A DNA stretch of 64,000 nt from Vanrija pseudolonga (Eukaryota > Basidiomycota > Tremellomycetes > Trichosporonales > Trichosporonaceae), in the NCBI RefSeq assembly GCF_020906515.1, contig NC_085851.1, positions 4,030,001 through 4,094,000 on the forward strand, given 5' to 3'. Shown here in pieces: positions 1 to 9,795 of this stretch. The notes beneath the pieces were generated by a model. The model was not told the DNA's origin and searched no databases. It saw only the letters and a list, made by a program, of their open reading frames with translations. The stretch's first letter is position 1, and each line of letters starts with the position of its first letter. The position numbers were made by a program, and so were the translations under genes.

Positions 1-2
1 TC

Positions 3-152
3 ACTGCGAGCTCGACATTCACGCAAACGGCGATTCCGCCGTTCCGGACGACGAAGCCGAAACCGAGTGGTGCTGAAAGAGGGGGGCAGGCGCGGTTTGC
101 GGTCACTGTGGCCGCAGTGGGTGCTTACATGCTCTGGGCGCTGGATCCATAG
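3..152 (+). CDS. 3' end of a sixth cysteine-rich GPI-type secreted protein (partial)
   Basis: Only the last 49 codons and the TAG stop are inside the window. The frame gives a Ser/Thr/Pro-rich linker (TASSTFTQTAIPP) followed by a hydrophobic tail (ARFAVTVAAVGAYMLW), then ALDP and stop. This matches the C-terminal layout of the five complete genes that follow on the same strand: a linker after the last cysteine domain, then a short hydrophobic end as in a GPI-anchor signal. The upstream cysteine domains lie off the left edge. It is inferred to be the first visible member of a tandem array; the family itself is not recognised. Confidence 0.7.
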   Translation, partial: TASSTFTQTAIPPFRTTKPKPSGAERGGQARFAVTVAAVGAYMLWALDP

Positions 153-391
153 CAAACTGTTGTTGCCGTTGCATCCGTACGCTATGAATGCCGCTGCCGT
201 CACTTGGATCCAACCTAGCCCTCTCGGACCGATCGAACGGCGTTGCATCCGAGGTGGAGACTCGAGGCTGCGGTGCCTTGTGGGGCATGATAGCCGCACG
301 CCGCCGCTGCGGATTGTCTTGGCACTGAACCATGTGGACTATGTATTGCACCTCAGCTGACAGCGAGCAATGTGCGTTTCCCCACGACAAC

Positions 392-1439
392 ATGCTCATC
401 GCTGTGACTTTGGCGCTTGCACTGCTTGCCCAGCAGAAGGCGGTGGCCATCGACTGCAACGGTACCGACTCGGCACGGTGCACCTCGCTCTTCGACGCCG
501 CCGTGGAGTGCACCGACCACGTTAACGACCCCACAAACAACTGCGGCACGGTCTGCACTGTATGTCGCCATCCCTGCTCCCGAGGTTCGCCTCGCTGAAA
601 TCTCCAGGGCGACAACTTCAACTTCTTGGTCGACTGTCAGCAGTGCAACGTCAACCTCGAGTACAAGAAGAAGACCCGCCCTCCCTCCGACGTCGAAGGC
701 CACAGCCCCATCACCGGCAACAGCTACTACTACGCCGTAGCGGCGAGCAACGTGCGGGGGCTGTACCAAATCTGCCGGCGGACCGTCGGCGTTCCCGCCG
801 GGGCGAGGAACATCACCGAGCCGCCACTGTAGGTACTCGTCGCCCTCGGAGCTCACGCGCAGCCCTGCCCGTCTGCCGCCCAACTTCTTCGGCCGCCCGC
901 GGACCTGCACGTGGCTCTGTGACCGCGTGAATGACGCCGGGCCCGGAGGAGGCTGGAACGACACGATAGCGATCAAGGACTGTCTGAGTAGTCCGACCTT
1001 CAGGAAAAGAGAGGGAGCAGGAAGATGCGACAAGGCAAACCAGGACGTCTGCAACGTGAGGCTGGTTGCTGCTAGGAGCTGACTGGCTTACCCGCCGCAG
1101 CAACCGGCGTTTGACAACCGTGCAACTTGTTACCAGTGCTTGTTCTCCTCGGCCAGCTCCACCGGCTACGCGAACGACACGACCGGGCAAGCCAAGTCCC
1201 GCAGGGACCTCGACGAGCTTGTACAAGGCTGCGGGGTCCTCGGGCATCAGCTGGTCAACAGGCCACTGTACACGCAGTGGCCGATACCCAGCGACCCTGC
1301 GCTGGCGTATGCGGCCGCCCCGACAACGACGTATCGCGGTGGCCAGACTGGTGTTCCGGCCTCGAAGGGGAACGGCGCTTCGGCGATGGCACCGGGGTGG
1401 GTGGTGTTGGCGGCGGCTGTCGCCGTCCACCTGCCGTGA
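392..1439 (+). CDS. Cysteine-rich secreted GPI-type protein, array copy 1
   Basis: Four exons (392-559, 608-828, 863-1055, 1101-1439; intron phases 0, 2, 0) give 306 aa. Residues 1-19 are a signal peptide. The mature part has 16 cysteines distributed 5-3-5-3 over the four exons. Recognisable blocks are CQQC in exon 2, NITEPPL at the exon 2/3 junction, GRPRTCTWLC in exon 3, and CYQC plus PLYTQWPIPSDPALA in exon 4. A Thr/Gly-rich linker and a hydrophobic C-terminus (GWVVLAAAVAV) suggest GPI anchoring at the cell surface. The start was chosen because it opens the signal peptide. The function is unknown; an adhesin, wall protein or disulfide-stabilised ligand binder are all possible. It lies head-to-tail with four further copies. 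Confidence 0.85.
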
Positions 1440-1981
1440 TTCCGAGGAGTATAACGGGTTGTTCTTTCCACACCTCTGCGCGGCGGCTAGGATTTATGCT
1501 TTCATTGGGATTGGGCGGTTTGAGGGCTAGTACATATAAGCGTAACAACGAGAAGAGTTGAGCGCGAAGCCACTGTGCCCTGTCGTCGTCGTCAGCGGGG
1601 CGGGACAACAGTGCCGCGCGGCATTTGTGCGACATGCATGTCGGGAGCGAACTTACCTGCTACATTGCATGCCTGGTGCTGGCGTCATCGAGTGTTTCAA
1701 GACGACTCCCGAAGATGCGGCGCTCTCCGCCAGAACGAAAGAATGCTCCCCGCCTTCATTGTTGGCCTTTCGCGATTGGTCAAACTGGGTGCATCCGCGC
1801 CTTTCATTACAGACAGGACAGGACAGGACAGGTCCGTGTCGAGCAAATGTCCCTTGTCGTCCCTTGTGGCGCTTGGATCCGCACCTCCCTCGAGTGTGAC
1901 TTGGCATCGAGCACAGGAATCCATACATAATATCAAGGTTGTGGTCGTTGGCCGAACAGCCCTCTTCACACCGCACCCACC
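1440..1981. other. Intergenic region upstream of array copy 2
   Basis: No gene is seen. The stretch contains four perfect tandem GACAG units (1812-1831), about 150 bp before the next start. A related GGACAG-rich block lies upstream of array copy 4. No convincing TATA box was found, only AT-rich stretches near 1923. Confidence 0.5.
1812..1831. repeat. Four tandem GACAG units in the promoter of array copy 2
   Basis: A perfect 5-bp tandem repeat, four units long, lies about 150 bp before the start of the second cysteine-rich gene. It is either a short microsatellite or a clustered factor site. Confidence 0.7.
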
Positions 1982-3041
1982 ATGCTCATCCACACGCTCG
2001 TTCTAGCACTTGCCGCCATCCGCGCCTCCGCCATCGACTGCACTGGCGCCGACAAGGCAAAGTGTACCGATGTCGTATTACGCTCCTTGGACTGCTTTCA
2101 CAACGCCGGTAGCAAGAACTGCACCACCACATGCAGTGTACGTGGACAGTGCAGCCCCGCCACACCCCGCTGACGCCTCCAGACCGACAACTACAACTTC
2201 TTCGTCGACTGCGTCCAGTGCGAGCTGGACATCGAATACGCCAAGCCGCCTCCACCTCCTTATCCACCCGTCCCGAACATATACACCGGCGACAGCTACT
2301 ACTACGACAACGCGACGACCTATGTGCGTGGTCAGAACATGATCTGCAGACACAGTGTTGGCGTCCCATCCGGCGCCAAGAACATCTCCGAGCCACCTCT
2401 GTGAGTCTGTGCGCTGCCGAGCGGCCGGCCATTCGGCTATGCTATCGGCAAGCTCAGCTCAGCTCAGCTCACACTCGCTCAGGCCCGCGCCCTTGCCGGC
2501 CAACATGGTTGGCCGCCCGCGCACCTGTACATGGGTCTGTGATCAAGTGTATGACGAGGGTGCTCCTACCCTGGACGCCGTCAAGAAGTGCCTCGGCCCA
2601 GCAGCGAACCGTACCCAAGCGGACTGCGACACGGCCAACAAGGCAGTCTGCAACGTGAGTCCACGCAAGCACGAGCAAGCTGACTGACGCCAGCAAACGG
2701 CGTTCGACCAGCGCGCAGCCTGCTACCAGTGCCAGTTCTCATCTGCCAGCTCGATCGATTGGGCGAACAAGACGGATAATCAGGAGATGGCACGGCAAGA
2801 ACTCGACCAGATGGTCCAAGGCTGCGGCGTCCTCGGCCACAATATCACCAACAGGCCACTGTACACACAGTGGCCCCTGCCGACTGACCCCGCGCTCGCG
2901 TTGTCCGTCACTGCGGTAACCACTTTCGTTGCTGCTAGCCCCACTGGTGCCCCGGCCAAGGGCAGTGGTGCGTCATGCTTGGCGCCAGGATGGGCAGCGT
3001 TGCCGGTGGCGGTGGTGGCAGTCGGTGTGTGCCTCGGATAA
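1982..3041 (+). CDS. Cysteine-rich secreted GPI-type protein, array copy 2
   Basis: Exons 1982-2137, 2183-2400, 2483-2654 and 2694-3041 (phases 0, 2, 0) give 297 aa. Residues 1-17 form a signal peptide ending before IDC. The 16 core cysteines keep the 5-3-5-3 exon pattern. The blocks VQC, NISEPPL, GRPRTCTWVC, CYQC and PLYTQWPLPTDPALA align one-to-one with copy 1, its closest relative. Two further cysteines lie near the C-terminal hydrophobic tail. The second intron (82 nt) contains three tandem AGCTC units and is the longest of the array. Surface localisation through a GPI anchor is inferred from the signal peptide plus the hydrophobic end. The function is not recognised. Confidence 0.87.
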
Positions 3042-3231
3042 TTGTAGTTGATCTCGGGGAGGGGAGGGCAGGGCACATGCATATGACGGACATTACTATG
3101 GCCAAAGTGGGTGCCGTGTTGCGGTCTGCGGTCATGATCCCCGCCCCATGTCTTGGCATCGGCATCGTCTGTTGCTTAAAGAGTTGTTTGGGACTTTTGG
3201 GAAGACCCCACTTCCCCCAATCATCCTCACA

Positions 3232-4189
3232 ATGATCATCGTCGCCACGCTCGTCCTTATCGCCGGGATCGCCAGCGCTCAGCAGGACTGCTCATCGAAG
3301 GCGTTCGCGACCATTAATTGCCCGGCCTACATCGACTGTTCGGTTCGCGCTGAATTGACATATTGTGAAACGCCTTGTGCGGTGAGTAGAATCCTTCCTC
3401 TGTTGCCGTACTCACGCGTCAACCCCAGAATTTAACAGGCTATGTTTCATGCCGTCAGTGTAAGCTGGAGAGCAGCTACGCCTGGGACGCGGAATCGAAG
3501 TACGGGGAGCGCACGGGGGAGAGCACGGACTTTGCCCGAGCCGAAAGCAGCTATTTGGAGCTGCTCAAAGCATGTGTGAAGCTCAAACTCGCCCCGGAGA
3601 GATTGCCGTCGCTCACTGAGCCGCCGCTCGGGCATCCTACTCCGGCATGGCAGGCGGGGCGCCCTCGGTCGTGTGAGGTGCTCTGCGGCGACTCGGAGAA
3701 CAAGATGGATATCTTTCGGCGAGAATGTGGGCGGTATGGCTCATGCTCGGAGGGTGATGTCAACACCAATTGCCAGGTGGGTTGGACTCGGGAGACTCGC
3801 TGACTATTGTGCAGCAAGAGAATATCGACACGATAGCCAAGTGCTTCCAGTGTCGCTTGTCCTCGGCCAACAAGGGAGACTTTAGAAATCGCACATCCGA
3901 CGGCGAGCAGGCGCGCCAGCATCTCGACGAGGTCATCCAGATCTGCCATGACCGAGGCAAACCCGTCTCCAACGTCCCCCTCTACACCCAGTTCCCGATC
4001 CCGAGTGACCCCGCGCTCGCGATGCACGTCGAAGCGACAACGACTTACACCAAATATGAGACGCCCACCCCGACAGTTTCAGACCCGCCACTCACGTTCA
4101 GCAACCCTGTGGGCGTGAGCGGTGCGCAGAGGACAGCCGTTCCAGTCGCTGTGGCGGGCGTTGTGGCGGCAGCAGCGTGTTTGCTGTGA
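3232..4189 (+). CDS. Cysteine-rich secreted GPI-type protein, array copy 3 (one intron missing)
   Basis: Three exons (3232-3381, 3429-3776, 3815-4189) give 290 aa. The signal peptide spans residues 1-16. The cysteine spacing is again 5-3-5-3, but the second and third exons of the other copies are one continuous exon here: LTEPPL runs straight into GRPRSCEVLC with no GT...AG between them. The C-terminal domain has CFQC and PLYTQFPIPSDPALA, then a Thr/Pro linker and a hydrophobic end (PVAVAGVVAAAACLL) typical of a GPI signal. Copies 3, 4 and 5 have FP where copies 1 and 2 have WP in the PLYTQ block, suggesting two subgroups. The function is unknown. Confidence 0.85.
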
Positions 4190-4647
4190 AGGAGGCGGCG
4201 TGGAGTGGGTCCAGGGAGAGCTGGTGCATGGCACTCGGGCTGGGTTCATCGGCGGCGCCAGCGGCCGTGCGCATGCTGTACCGGTTGCCATCGTCCCTCG
4301 CCGCTCCCCCACCTCCCCCTGTCCCAGACGGCGAGGCACCATATCACGCATCATCCCTCCCGTTGGAATCATAAGCATCGATGCGTACTGCAATTCCCAG
4401 CACAATCTTACCGTTATGCACTCTGTATGTTGCGATCTCCGTTGGAGAGAGGACAGGACCGGACAGGAACAGGGCGATGCAAGTTGCCGCGAGGGAATAC
4501 AGTTTCATGTGCCCGGCTCTATGCCCGTTTCTCTTGGCAGTCTTGTCCATGTCGGTCGGATGTTGTATCGCACGTGTATCATGTAAACCAGCATATATGT
4601 ACAGAGGTACCTCGGTCCCATGTCTGTCCCAGCATCTCACCCACAAC
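4190..4647. other. Intergenic region upstream of array copy 4
   Basis: No gene is seen. A GGACAG-rich block lies at 4451-4473, resembling the GACAG run before copy 2. A TATATG sequence near 4594, about 55 bp before the next start, may be the core promoter. Confidence 0.5.
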
Positions 4648-5651
4648 ATGATCCTCGTTGCGCTTCTGTTCGCAAGCATTGGCCGTGCCGCATTCCCCGA
4701 CGACTGCTCGAACAGCGCTTCGGCGTGCCCCGCTATCCGAGAGGGGGCCCACCAGACTTGCGTCATCAACTATTCCAGTGGAAGTCCAGAGGCTGCCGCG
4801 GCATGCCAACAAGCCTGCTCTGTATGCTCTTACGCCTTGTCGCGCTAACACATAGTCCACCAACGTTACCCTCTACAGCCGCTGCGAGCAGTGCAGCCTC
4901 GACAAATGGGGGGACCCCATCCTGGCCGAAGGACCGGGTGACAGCGCCGACTTTGCATGGTTTGACAAGGGATACGTCGAGTTCAACGTCGCGTGCTCGT
5001 CGGCTGGATTCCCGTGGCAGGCGACGCCGACGCTCACCGAGCCGCCACTGTACGTGTTGAACCCCGAACCTTCTGACGGAACAGCAAGACACCGCTGCCG
5101 GCCTCGATGAGCGGACGCCCGCGCTCGTGCGAGTGGCTGTGCGCCAACAACGACCAGCTGCTAATCAAGGGCCGACAGGAGTTCGGCTGCAAGCCTGGCG
5201 CAACGTGCAAGAATCTCGACGAGCTCTGTAATGTGAGTTGGAAGGTGCTTGGGCTCGGCTGACACGACAGCAAGCGACCATCGACAGGCTCGGCCAGTGC
5301 GCGCAGTGCCGCTTCATATCGGCCAACAGCGGCGACAAGAAGTTGAACAACGTCGAAAACGTCGGCATTCTCAACGAGGCCGTCCAGGTGTGCAACGCCC
5401 GAGGAGCCGCGTTCACCACGCCCGTGGTGTACACCGAGTTCCCGGTACCCACCGACCCGGCCAAGGCGCTGCAGGTGACGGCTACCAGGACATGGGGGTC
5501 GGCTGGCGCCGCGGGAACGGGGACGGCGACGGGCCCGTCCCAGTCCACGTCCACCGCCACTGCCAGGCCTGCGTCGGGTGCGACTAGCGCCAGGTGGCAT
5601 TCCGTGGCTTCGGTTGTGGCGGCGGCTGTGGGGGCATATCTTATCATTTGA
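4648..5651 (+). CDS. Cysteine-rich secreted GPI-type protein, array copy 4
   Basis: Exons 4648-4821, 4856-5049, 5085-5232 and 5271-5651 (phases 0, 2, 0) give 298 aa. A short signal peptide covers about residues 1-14. The 5-3-5-3 cysteine pattern is intact, with SRCEQC in exon 2, TLTEPPL at the phase-2 junction, GRPRSCEWLC in exon 3, and CAQCRF in exon 4. Exon 2 opens with a likely N-glycosylation site (NVT), shared with copy 5. The linker is Thr/Gly/Ser-rich, and the C-terminus (SVASVVAAAVGAYLII) looks like a GPI signal. It is closest to copy 5. No known domain was recognised; a cell-surface role is inferred. Confidence 0.86.
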
Positions 5652-6105
5652 ATGGCCGAGGCGCGGTGCGTGCACCAACATTTTGGCCAGCATGCCGCTG
5701 CAAACCATAAGATCCACGGATCTGTTGATGCACTGATTTGACAACGCCGAAGATGCCGACACGCGGCCAGTGTCCCAGACAATCGCGGTCCACCTCCTGT
5801 TCCTTAGGCAGCTGACCGCCCTGCCTGGTGGCAATTGCCGCAGCGGTGGTGGACGAGCCGAATCCTGGAGCGTCCTCTCGCATGATGCACTGCTCACTTC
5901 GGCCCTTCCTCGGCTCGGCAGTAGTGGGGTCTCGGAGGTGCAGCCAGCGGCGATGTTTCACCATGCCCGCAATGCACGCCGTGCCGCTCTCCACCCAGCA
6001 ATCTCTTGGCATTCGCGCTCCAAGACAAGTTAAAAACAACGCGAACCCCGCTCCTCACCCCTTCTAGAGTGTAGTACTACTTGCTTCCACTCACTCTCTC
6101 CAAAC
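5652..6105. other. Intergenic region upstream of array copy 5
   Basis: About 450 bp separate copies 4 and 5. No coding region, RNA gene or clear repeat was seen. Confidence 0.5.
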
Positions 6106-7148
6106 ATGATCTTCACCACTGTTCTCCTCCTGGCCGTTTTGGCCAATGCTGCCATCCCCAACGACTGTGCCGGCCGTGACAGAAATGCGTGCTCTGCAAA
6201 TGGGAATGCGGGCATAAAGTGCAAGATTCCTCGGCCTGGATCCGGAAATGAGAAGCAGAACGACTTGGCATGTCAATCTGCCTGTGCGGTACGCCTCCTC
6301 CCTCGCAACCCTCAGCTCACACCTTCAGCCCTCAAACGTCACACTGCTGTCCCAGTGCAGCCAATGCAGCATCGACCTGCAGTACGGCGCGTTCCTCGAC
6401 GCAGCCGACAGCAGCATGTTCGCCAACGAGGACGCCAAGCTCGTCGACCTGGACATTGCCTGCGCCTCAGCTGGTTACGCGTGGGCCGCCACGCCGACAC
6501 TCACAGAACCTGCACCGTACGTGCTGACATGTAGTGCGTCCCCTAACGATCCAGGAAGACGCCGTTGCCCCCCTCGGCCAGCGGTCGACAGCGTTCGTGC
6601 AAGTGGCTGTGCCGCGACTACGAGAAGCAGTTGTATGCCGCGAGCCGGAAGTACATCTGCTTCGAGTCCGAGTATACAACGACCAACTGCAGCGCCATTG
6701 AGCGTGTCTGCAACGTGAGTGCCTGTCTCTGTAATGGTCCCTGCTGACAAGGCAGCAAGACACGATTGACGCGCTCGGCGCGTGCTTCCAGTGCCGCTTC
6801 ACCTCGGCCAACTCGGGCGACTTTGGCGGTTCGGCCGGTAAGCGCAAAGAAGGCGAGGAGTCGGTCCTCCGCCTCAGCGAGGTGGTGTCGGCGTGCTCGA
6901 TCATCGGCACCCCTGTGACCCAGCCGCTCGTATACACCCAGTTCCCCGTCCCCACCAACGAGCCCAGCAAGGCGCTGCAGCTGTCCATGACGACGACGTT
7001 CACCCCGGTCTCGAGGACACCGACCCAGGTCACCGGCGCCCAGGCAACACGGACGGCTGCTCCCGGTGGCGCGACGAGCGGTGCAGGAAGGAACGGTGTG
7101 GCTGCGTTCGCTGTCTTTGTGGCGGCCTTGGCGGCCTATGTCCTCTGA
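6106..7148 (+). CDS. Cysteine-rich secreted GPI-type protein, array copy 5
   Basis: Exons 6106-6288, 6329-6516, 6555-6714 and 6756-7148 (phases 0, 2, 0) give 307 aa. The signal peptide is residues 1-15. The 16 cysteines again fall 5-3-5-3, with SQCSQC in exon 2, GRQRSCKWLC in exon 3, and CFQCRF in exon 4. The TEPPL block has become TEPAP. The PVPTNEPSKALQ block replaces the usual DPALA. A Thr/Ala/Gly-rich stretch precedes a hydrophobic C-terminus (GVAAFAVFVAALAAYVL). It is the last member of the array; the next gene is unrelated. Confidence 0.86.
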
Positions 7149-7363
7149 GCACGTACATCGCTCGGCTTCAGAATGTACATAGAGTGTATGCAGATCCTGA
7201 AGCTCCGTGTACTTCGGACATGGAGCATGCGGGGCCAAGTGCGGGGCTGTGCTCGAGTGCCAAGCCATTCGGCGCGTCGGCAACCAGTCCGAGGCCACCA
7301 TTTGCCCTCATATTGTGCCTGACCGGAAACGAGCAACAATCGGGCAACAAGACCCCTCAACAT

Positions 7364-7370
7364 TATAAAT
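7364..7370 (+). promoter_or_regulatory. TATA box of the UBA-like gene
   Basis: TATAAAT lies 52 bp before the ATG at 7422, at a spacing seen for several genes in this window. Confidence 0.6.
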
Positions 7371-7421
7371 ACCGAGCAGCAGCACTGCACGCCGCTCTGT
7401 CTCCCTTGCTCTCAACCCAAC

Positions 7422-7841
7422 ATGTCAGTAGTCCAGTCGCAGCCAGGCTTCTTCCAGCGCCTCCTAGCCCCCAAGTCGACGCCGGAGCTCGAACAGCTCA
7501 TCGCACAGGGTTTCGCGCCGCGCAAGGCAGCCAAGGCGCTCTCGCTGTGCGACAACGACGTGCACCGCGCGAGCGTCAAGCTCACGCACGACGCACACAC
7601 CCCCGACGCCAACGCCAAGGCATGGAACTTTGTGCCCGTGCCCGGGTGTGAGGTGTGCGAGCGCCGGGCACGCTCCGACGCCGCGGCGCGCGCAGAGGTC
7701 GAGCACTCGAACCACCTGCGGCACGATAAGGTCACCAACCAGATTCTCTACGTCGACGGGTGCACGATATGCAATATACTCAAGGAGAGCCATGTGGATC
7801 GGCAGGAGGGCCGCGAGGCGAAGCCTTTCCGCATTGTATAG
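7422..7841 (+). CDS. Small protein with a UBA-like helix bundle and a four-cysteine segment
   Basis: A single exon encodes 139 aa with no signal peptide. Residues 21-54 read like a ubiquitin-associated (UBA) domain: LEQLIAQGFAPRKAAKAL corresponds to the usual helix 1-MGF loop-helix 2, followed by NDVHRASVKL as helix 3. The second half has two CxxC pairs (C76/C79 and C114/C117) separated by a histidine-containing stretch, which could bind a metal ion. The UBA assignment rests on pattern similarity and would imply ubiquitin or ubiquitin-like binding in the cytosol. I do not recognise the whole protein. It may be a lineage-specific adaptor. Confidence 0.72.
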   Translation: MSVVQSQPGFFQRLLAPKSTPELEQLIAQGFAPRKAAKALSLCDNDVHRASVKLTHDAHTPDANAKAWNFVPVPGCEVCERRARSDAAARAEVEHSNHLRHDKVTNQILYVDGCTICNILKESHVDRQEGREAKPFRIV

Positions 7842-8459
7842 TGGGTCGAGCGTCGTCTGGGATGAGCTGACGCCGTCGTAGATTTTGTAGGCTGGGGATG
7901 ATGGACTTGTTACGCAGGACGGACACCGGGCATCATTGCACAGCTAGCCTGCTGGGGTCTCCACCTGGTTCATGCCCGAGAACGCTGTCGTTGATATCCT
8001 TACAAGTCGGGTCGGGCCACCGATATCGGCACACCTCTGGATGGCCTTGATGCGCAAGGCCGTCCGGAAGATACCATGTCACACCGACAGACCACCGTGC
8101 TGCAGGGCGGCTCGGTCGGCACCCGCGACAGGTACATATGGTCGTGGCATGCCTGCAGCGGATCTTACGTCGAGCCACCAGGTATGTCGGTCTGCCCGGG
8201 GTCTGCGGAACGTGTCGCCAGATCCGCGCCTGTTGACACAGGTTTAGCTTAGTGGCCAACTGGCATGTGCGCCACATTGACCAGGGCCACGAACAAGCTT
8301 GGGCTCTCAACTGCATGCCGTGCTAGCCGCGGCCTACCGCGGCACAGACAAGCGTTTCCGTCCGGACTGACATTCCAGACTGCGCTGAACGCCGTCGTCA
8401 TCGGTGGCATAAACATTCATTCCATTTTCACCACTACTGTTCGCGCTGTTCTGCCTGCA
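7842..8459. other. Intergenic region with a duplicated 3' flank
   Basis: No gene is seen. The segment at about 8205-8300 resembles about 9530-9625 downstream of the next paralogue: both have a CGCCAGATCCGC block, a TGGCATGTGCGCCA block and AAGCTTGGG in the same order. It is therefore a duplicated 3' flank. Confidence 0.6.
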
Positions 8460-9197
8460 CTACTTCTTGGCGGGGATCGGAGCGACACCAATCTCACCGT
8501 TCCCGACGACGAGCACCTTGGTCAACGTGAGGTCGGGGACGACGCCGTCGTACCGCTTGGCTGTGTTGCTGCTCTCTTCCATGACCTTGGTGAGGCCCCC
8601 GTCGTCCGCCCATGGGTAGTCGTACTCCGGTTTGCCGTCGTCGAGGCTGACCTCGAGCAGCGGAAGGTACGGGGTGGGGATCTTCTTGTTGTTGTCGAAA
8701 TTGCCCCAGAGGCGGTTCTTGAGCGCGGTTCGGAGCGTGTCGAGCTGCTCGTGGTCGAACTCCTTCTCCTTGATCTCGGTGCGCACCGAGCCGCCGCTGC
8801 CGCCCACAACGTTCGTGTCCTTGAAGGTCACGCGGATGTGGCCCCCAGTGTAGGCCTCCGCGACCGCCGTGGCCATGCGGAGCACGCTCTCAGCCGAACT
8901 GTTGCCGCACAATGAGTCGGGCAGGATGAGAATCCCGCGCGGAGGGTACACTGCCGGCTTGGTGTACGGCCCGTACTTTGCCGTGTAACCGGGCTTGCCT
9001 CTCACATGGTCCTCGTAGATCTGGAAGGTCTTGATCCCGATGGCCTTCTGGATACCGATGACACTCTCGAGCTCATCGCCCTCCGGAATGAGATAGATAG
9101 AGTAACCTGCAGGACCTCAGCACAGTGATCTTGAGCGCTGCTGTACCAACTCACCGCCGGGGCCAGGTGCTGTCCTCGAGCCGAGATGAGGCGCCAT
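8460..9197 (-). CDS. Uncharacterised family (2H-phosphoesterase-like layout), copy 1
   Basis: Two exons on the minus strand (9197-9155 and 9106-8460; phase-1 intron) give 229 aa. An ATG further in would remove the first conserved strand, so the start at 9197 is preferred. Conserved blocks in order are GYSIYLIPEG, GILILPDSLCG, HIRVTFKDTN, the helix LDTLRTALKNRLWG, PTPYLPLLEVSL and LTLTKVLVVG. The order of strands and helices resembles the cyclic-phosphodiesterase/2H fold, but neither His-x-Thr/Ser motif is present, so an enzymatic role is doubtful. There is no signal peptide or TM segment. It has three relatives in this window: two just upstream on the same strand and one inverted at 50 kb. 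Confidence 0.82.
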
Positions 9198-9795
9198 ACT
9201 CAGAGTGGAGATTAACAAGGGAGATAGAGGCTTGAAGGGAAGAAGGGTGCTGAACACTACCGGCCGCGGGGATGCTTTTATAACCTGCTATCCACTCACC
9301 TTGGCCGACCTGGGACCTCTCACACACTCACATGACAACTTAGGAGCTAGCTCCAGCGCTACCGCTCGGAAGCGAGGGGAGGGCGCGCACACGTTGCTGA
9401 TGTCTCGATCGCCTCGGCAACCTCCGACATGCACAGTTGTCGCATCCCCGAAGGGAGCCCGTGTCAATGCTGATCAGACTGACTTCCGCCATCACAGAAG
9501 GGCTGATGGCGCCAGAGTCTAGGAACGCGTCGCCAGATCCGCACTTGTCGTCCTGAGTTTTAGGTTTACGTCCAGTTGGCATGTGCGCCAATGAGCCACA
9601 TGACACTATAAGCTTGGGAAGTAACCCCATGACTGTTCGTCCCTTGCTGCATCATGCCGCGGCATTGGCACAAGCGGTTGAGCACAGAAATGACATTACA
9701 CTCCCCTGGGCACTGCTGGAGGCAGTCGCAAAAGGGCATTCATAACAACTTTCTCCACAAATTTTTCGCGTCCGTGTGCCACATTTCTGCCTTGA
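9198..9795. other. Intergenic region between family-2 copies 1 and 2
   Basis: It holds the promoter of copy 1 and the 3' flank of copy 2. The part at 9530-9625 is homologous to the 3' flank of copy 1. No further gene is seen. Confidence 0.55.
9277..9282 (-). promoter_or_regulatory. TATA box of family-2 copy 1
   Basis: TATAAA on the minus strand lies 80 bp before the ATG at 9197. Confidence 0.55.
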
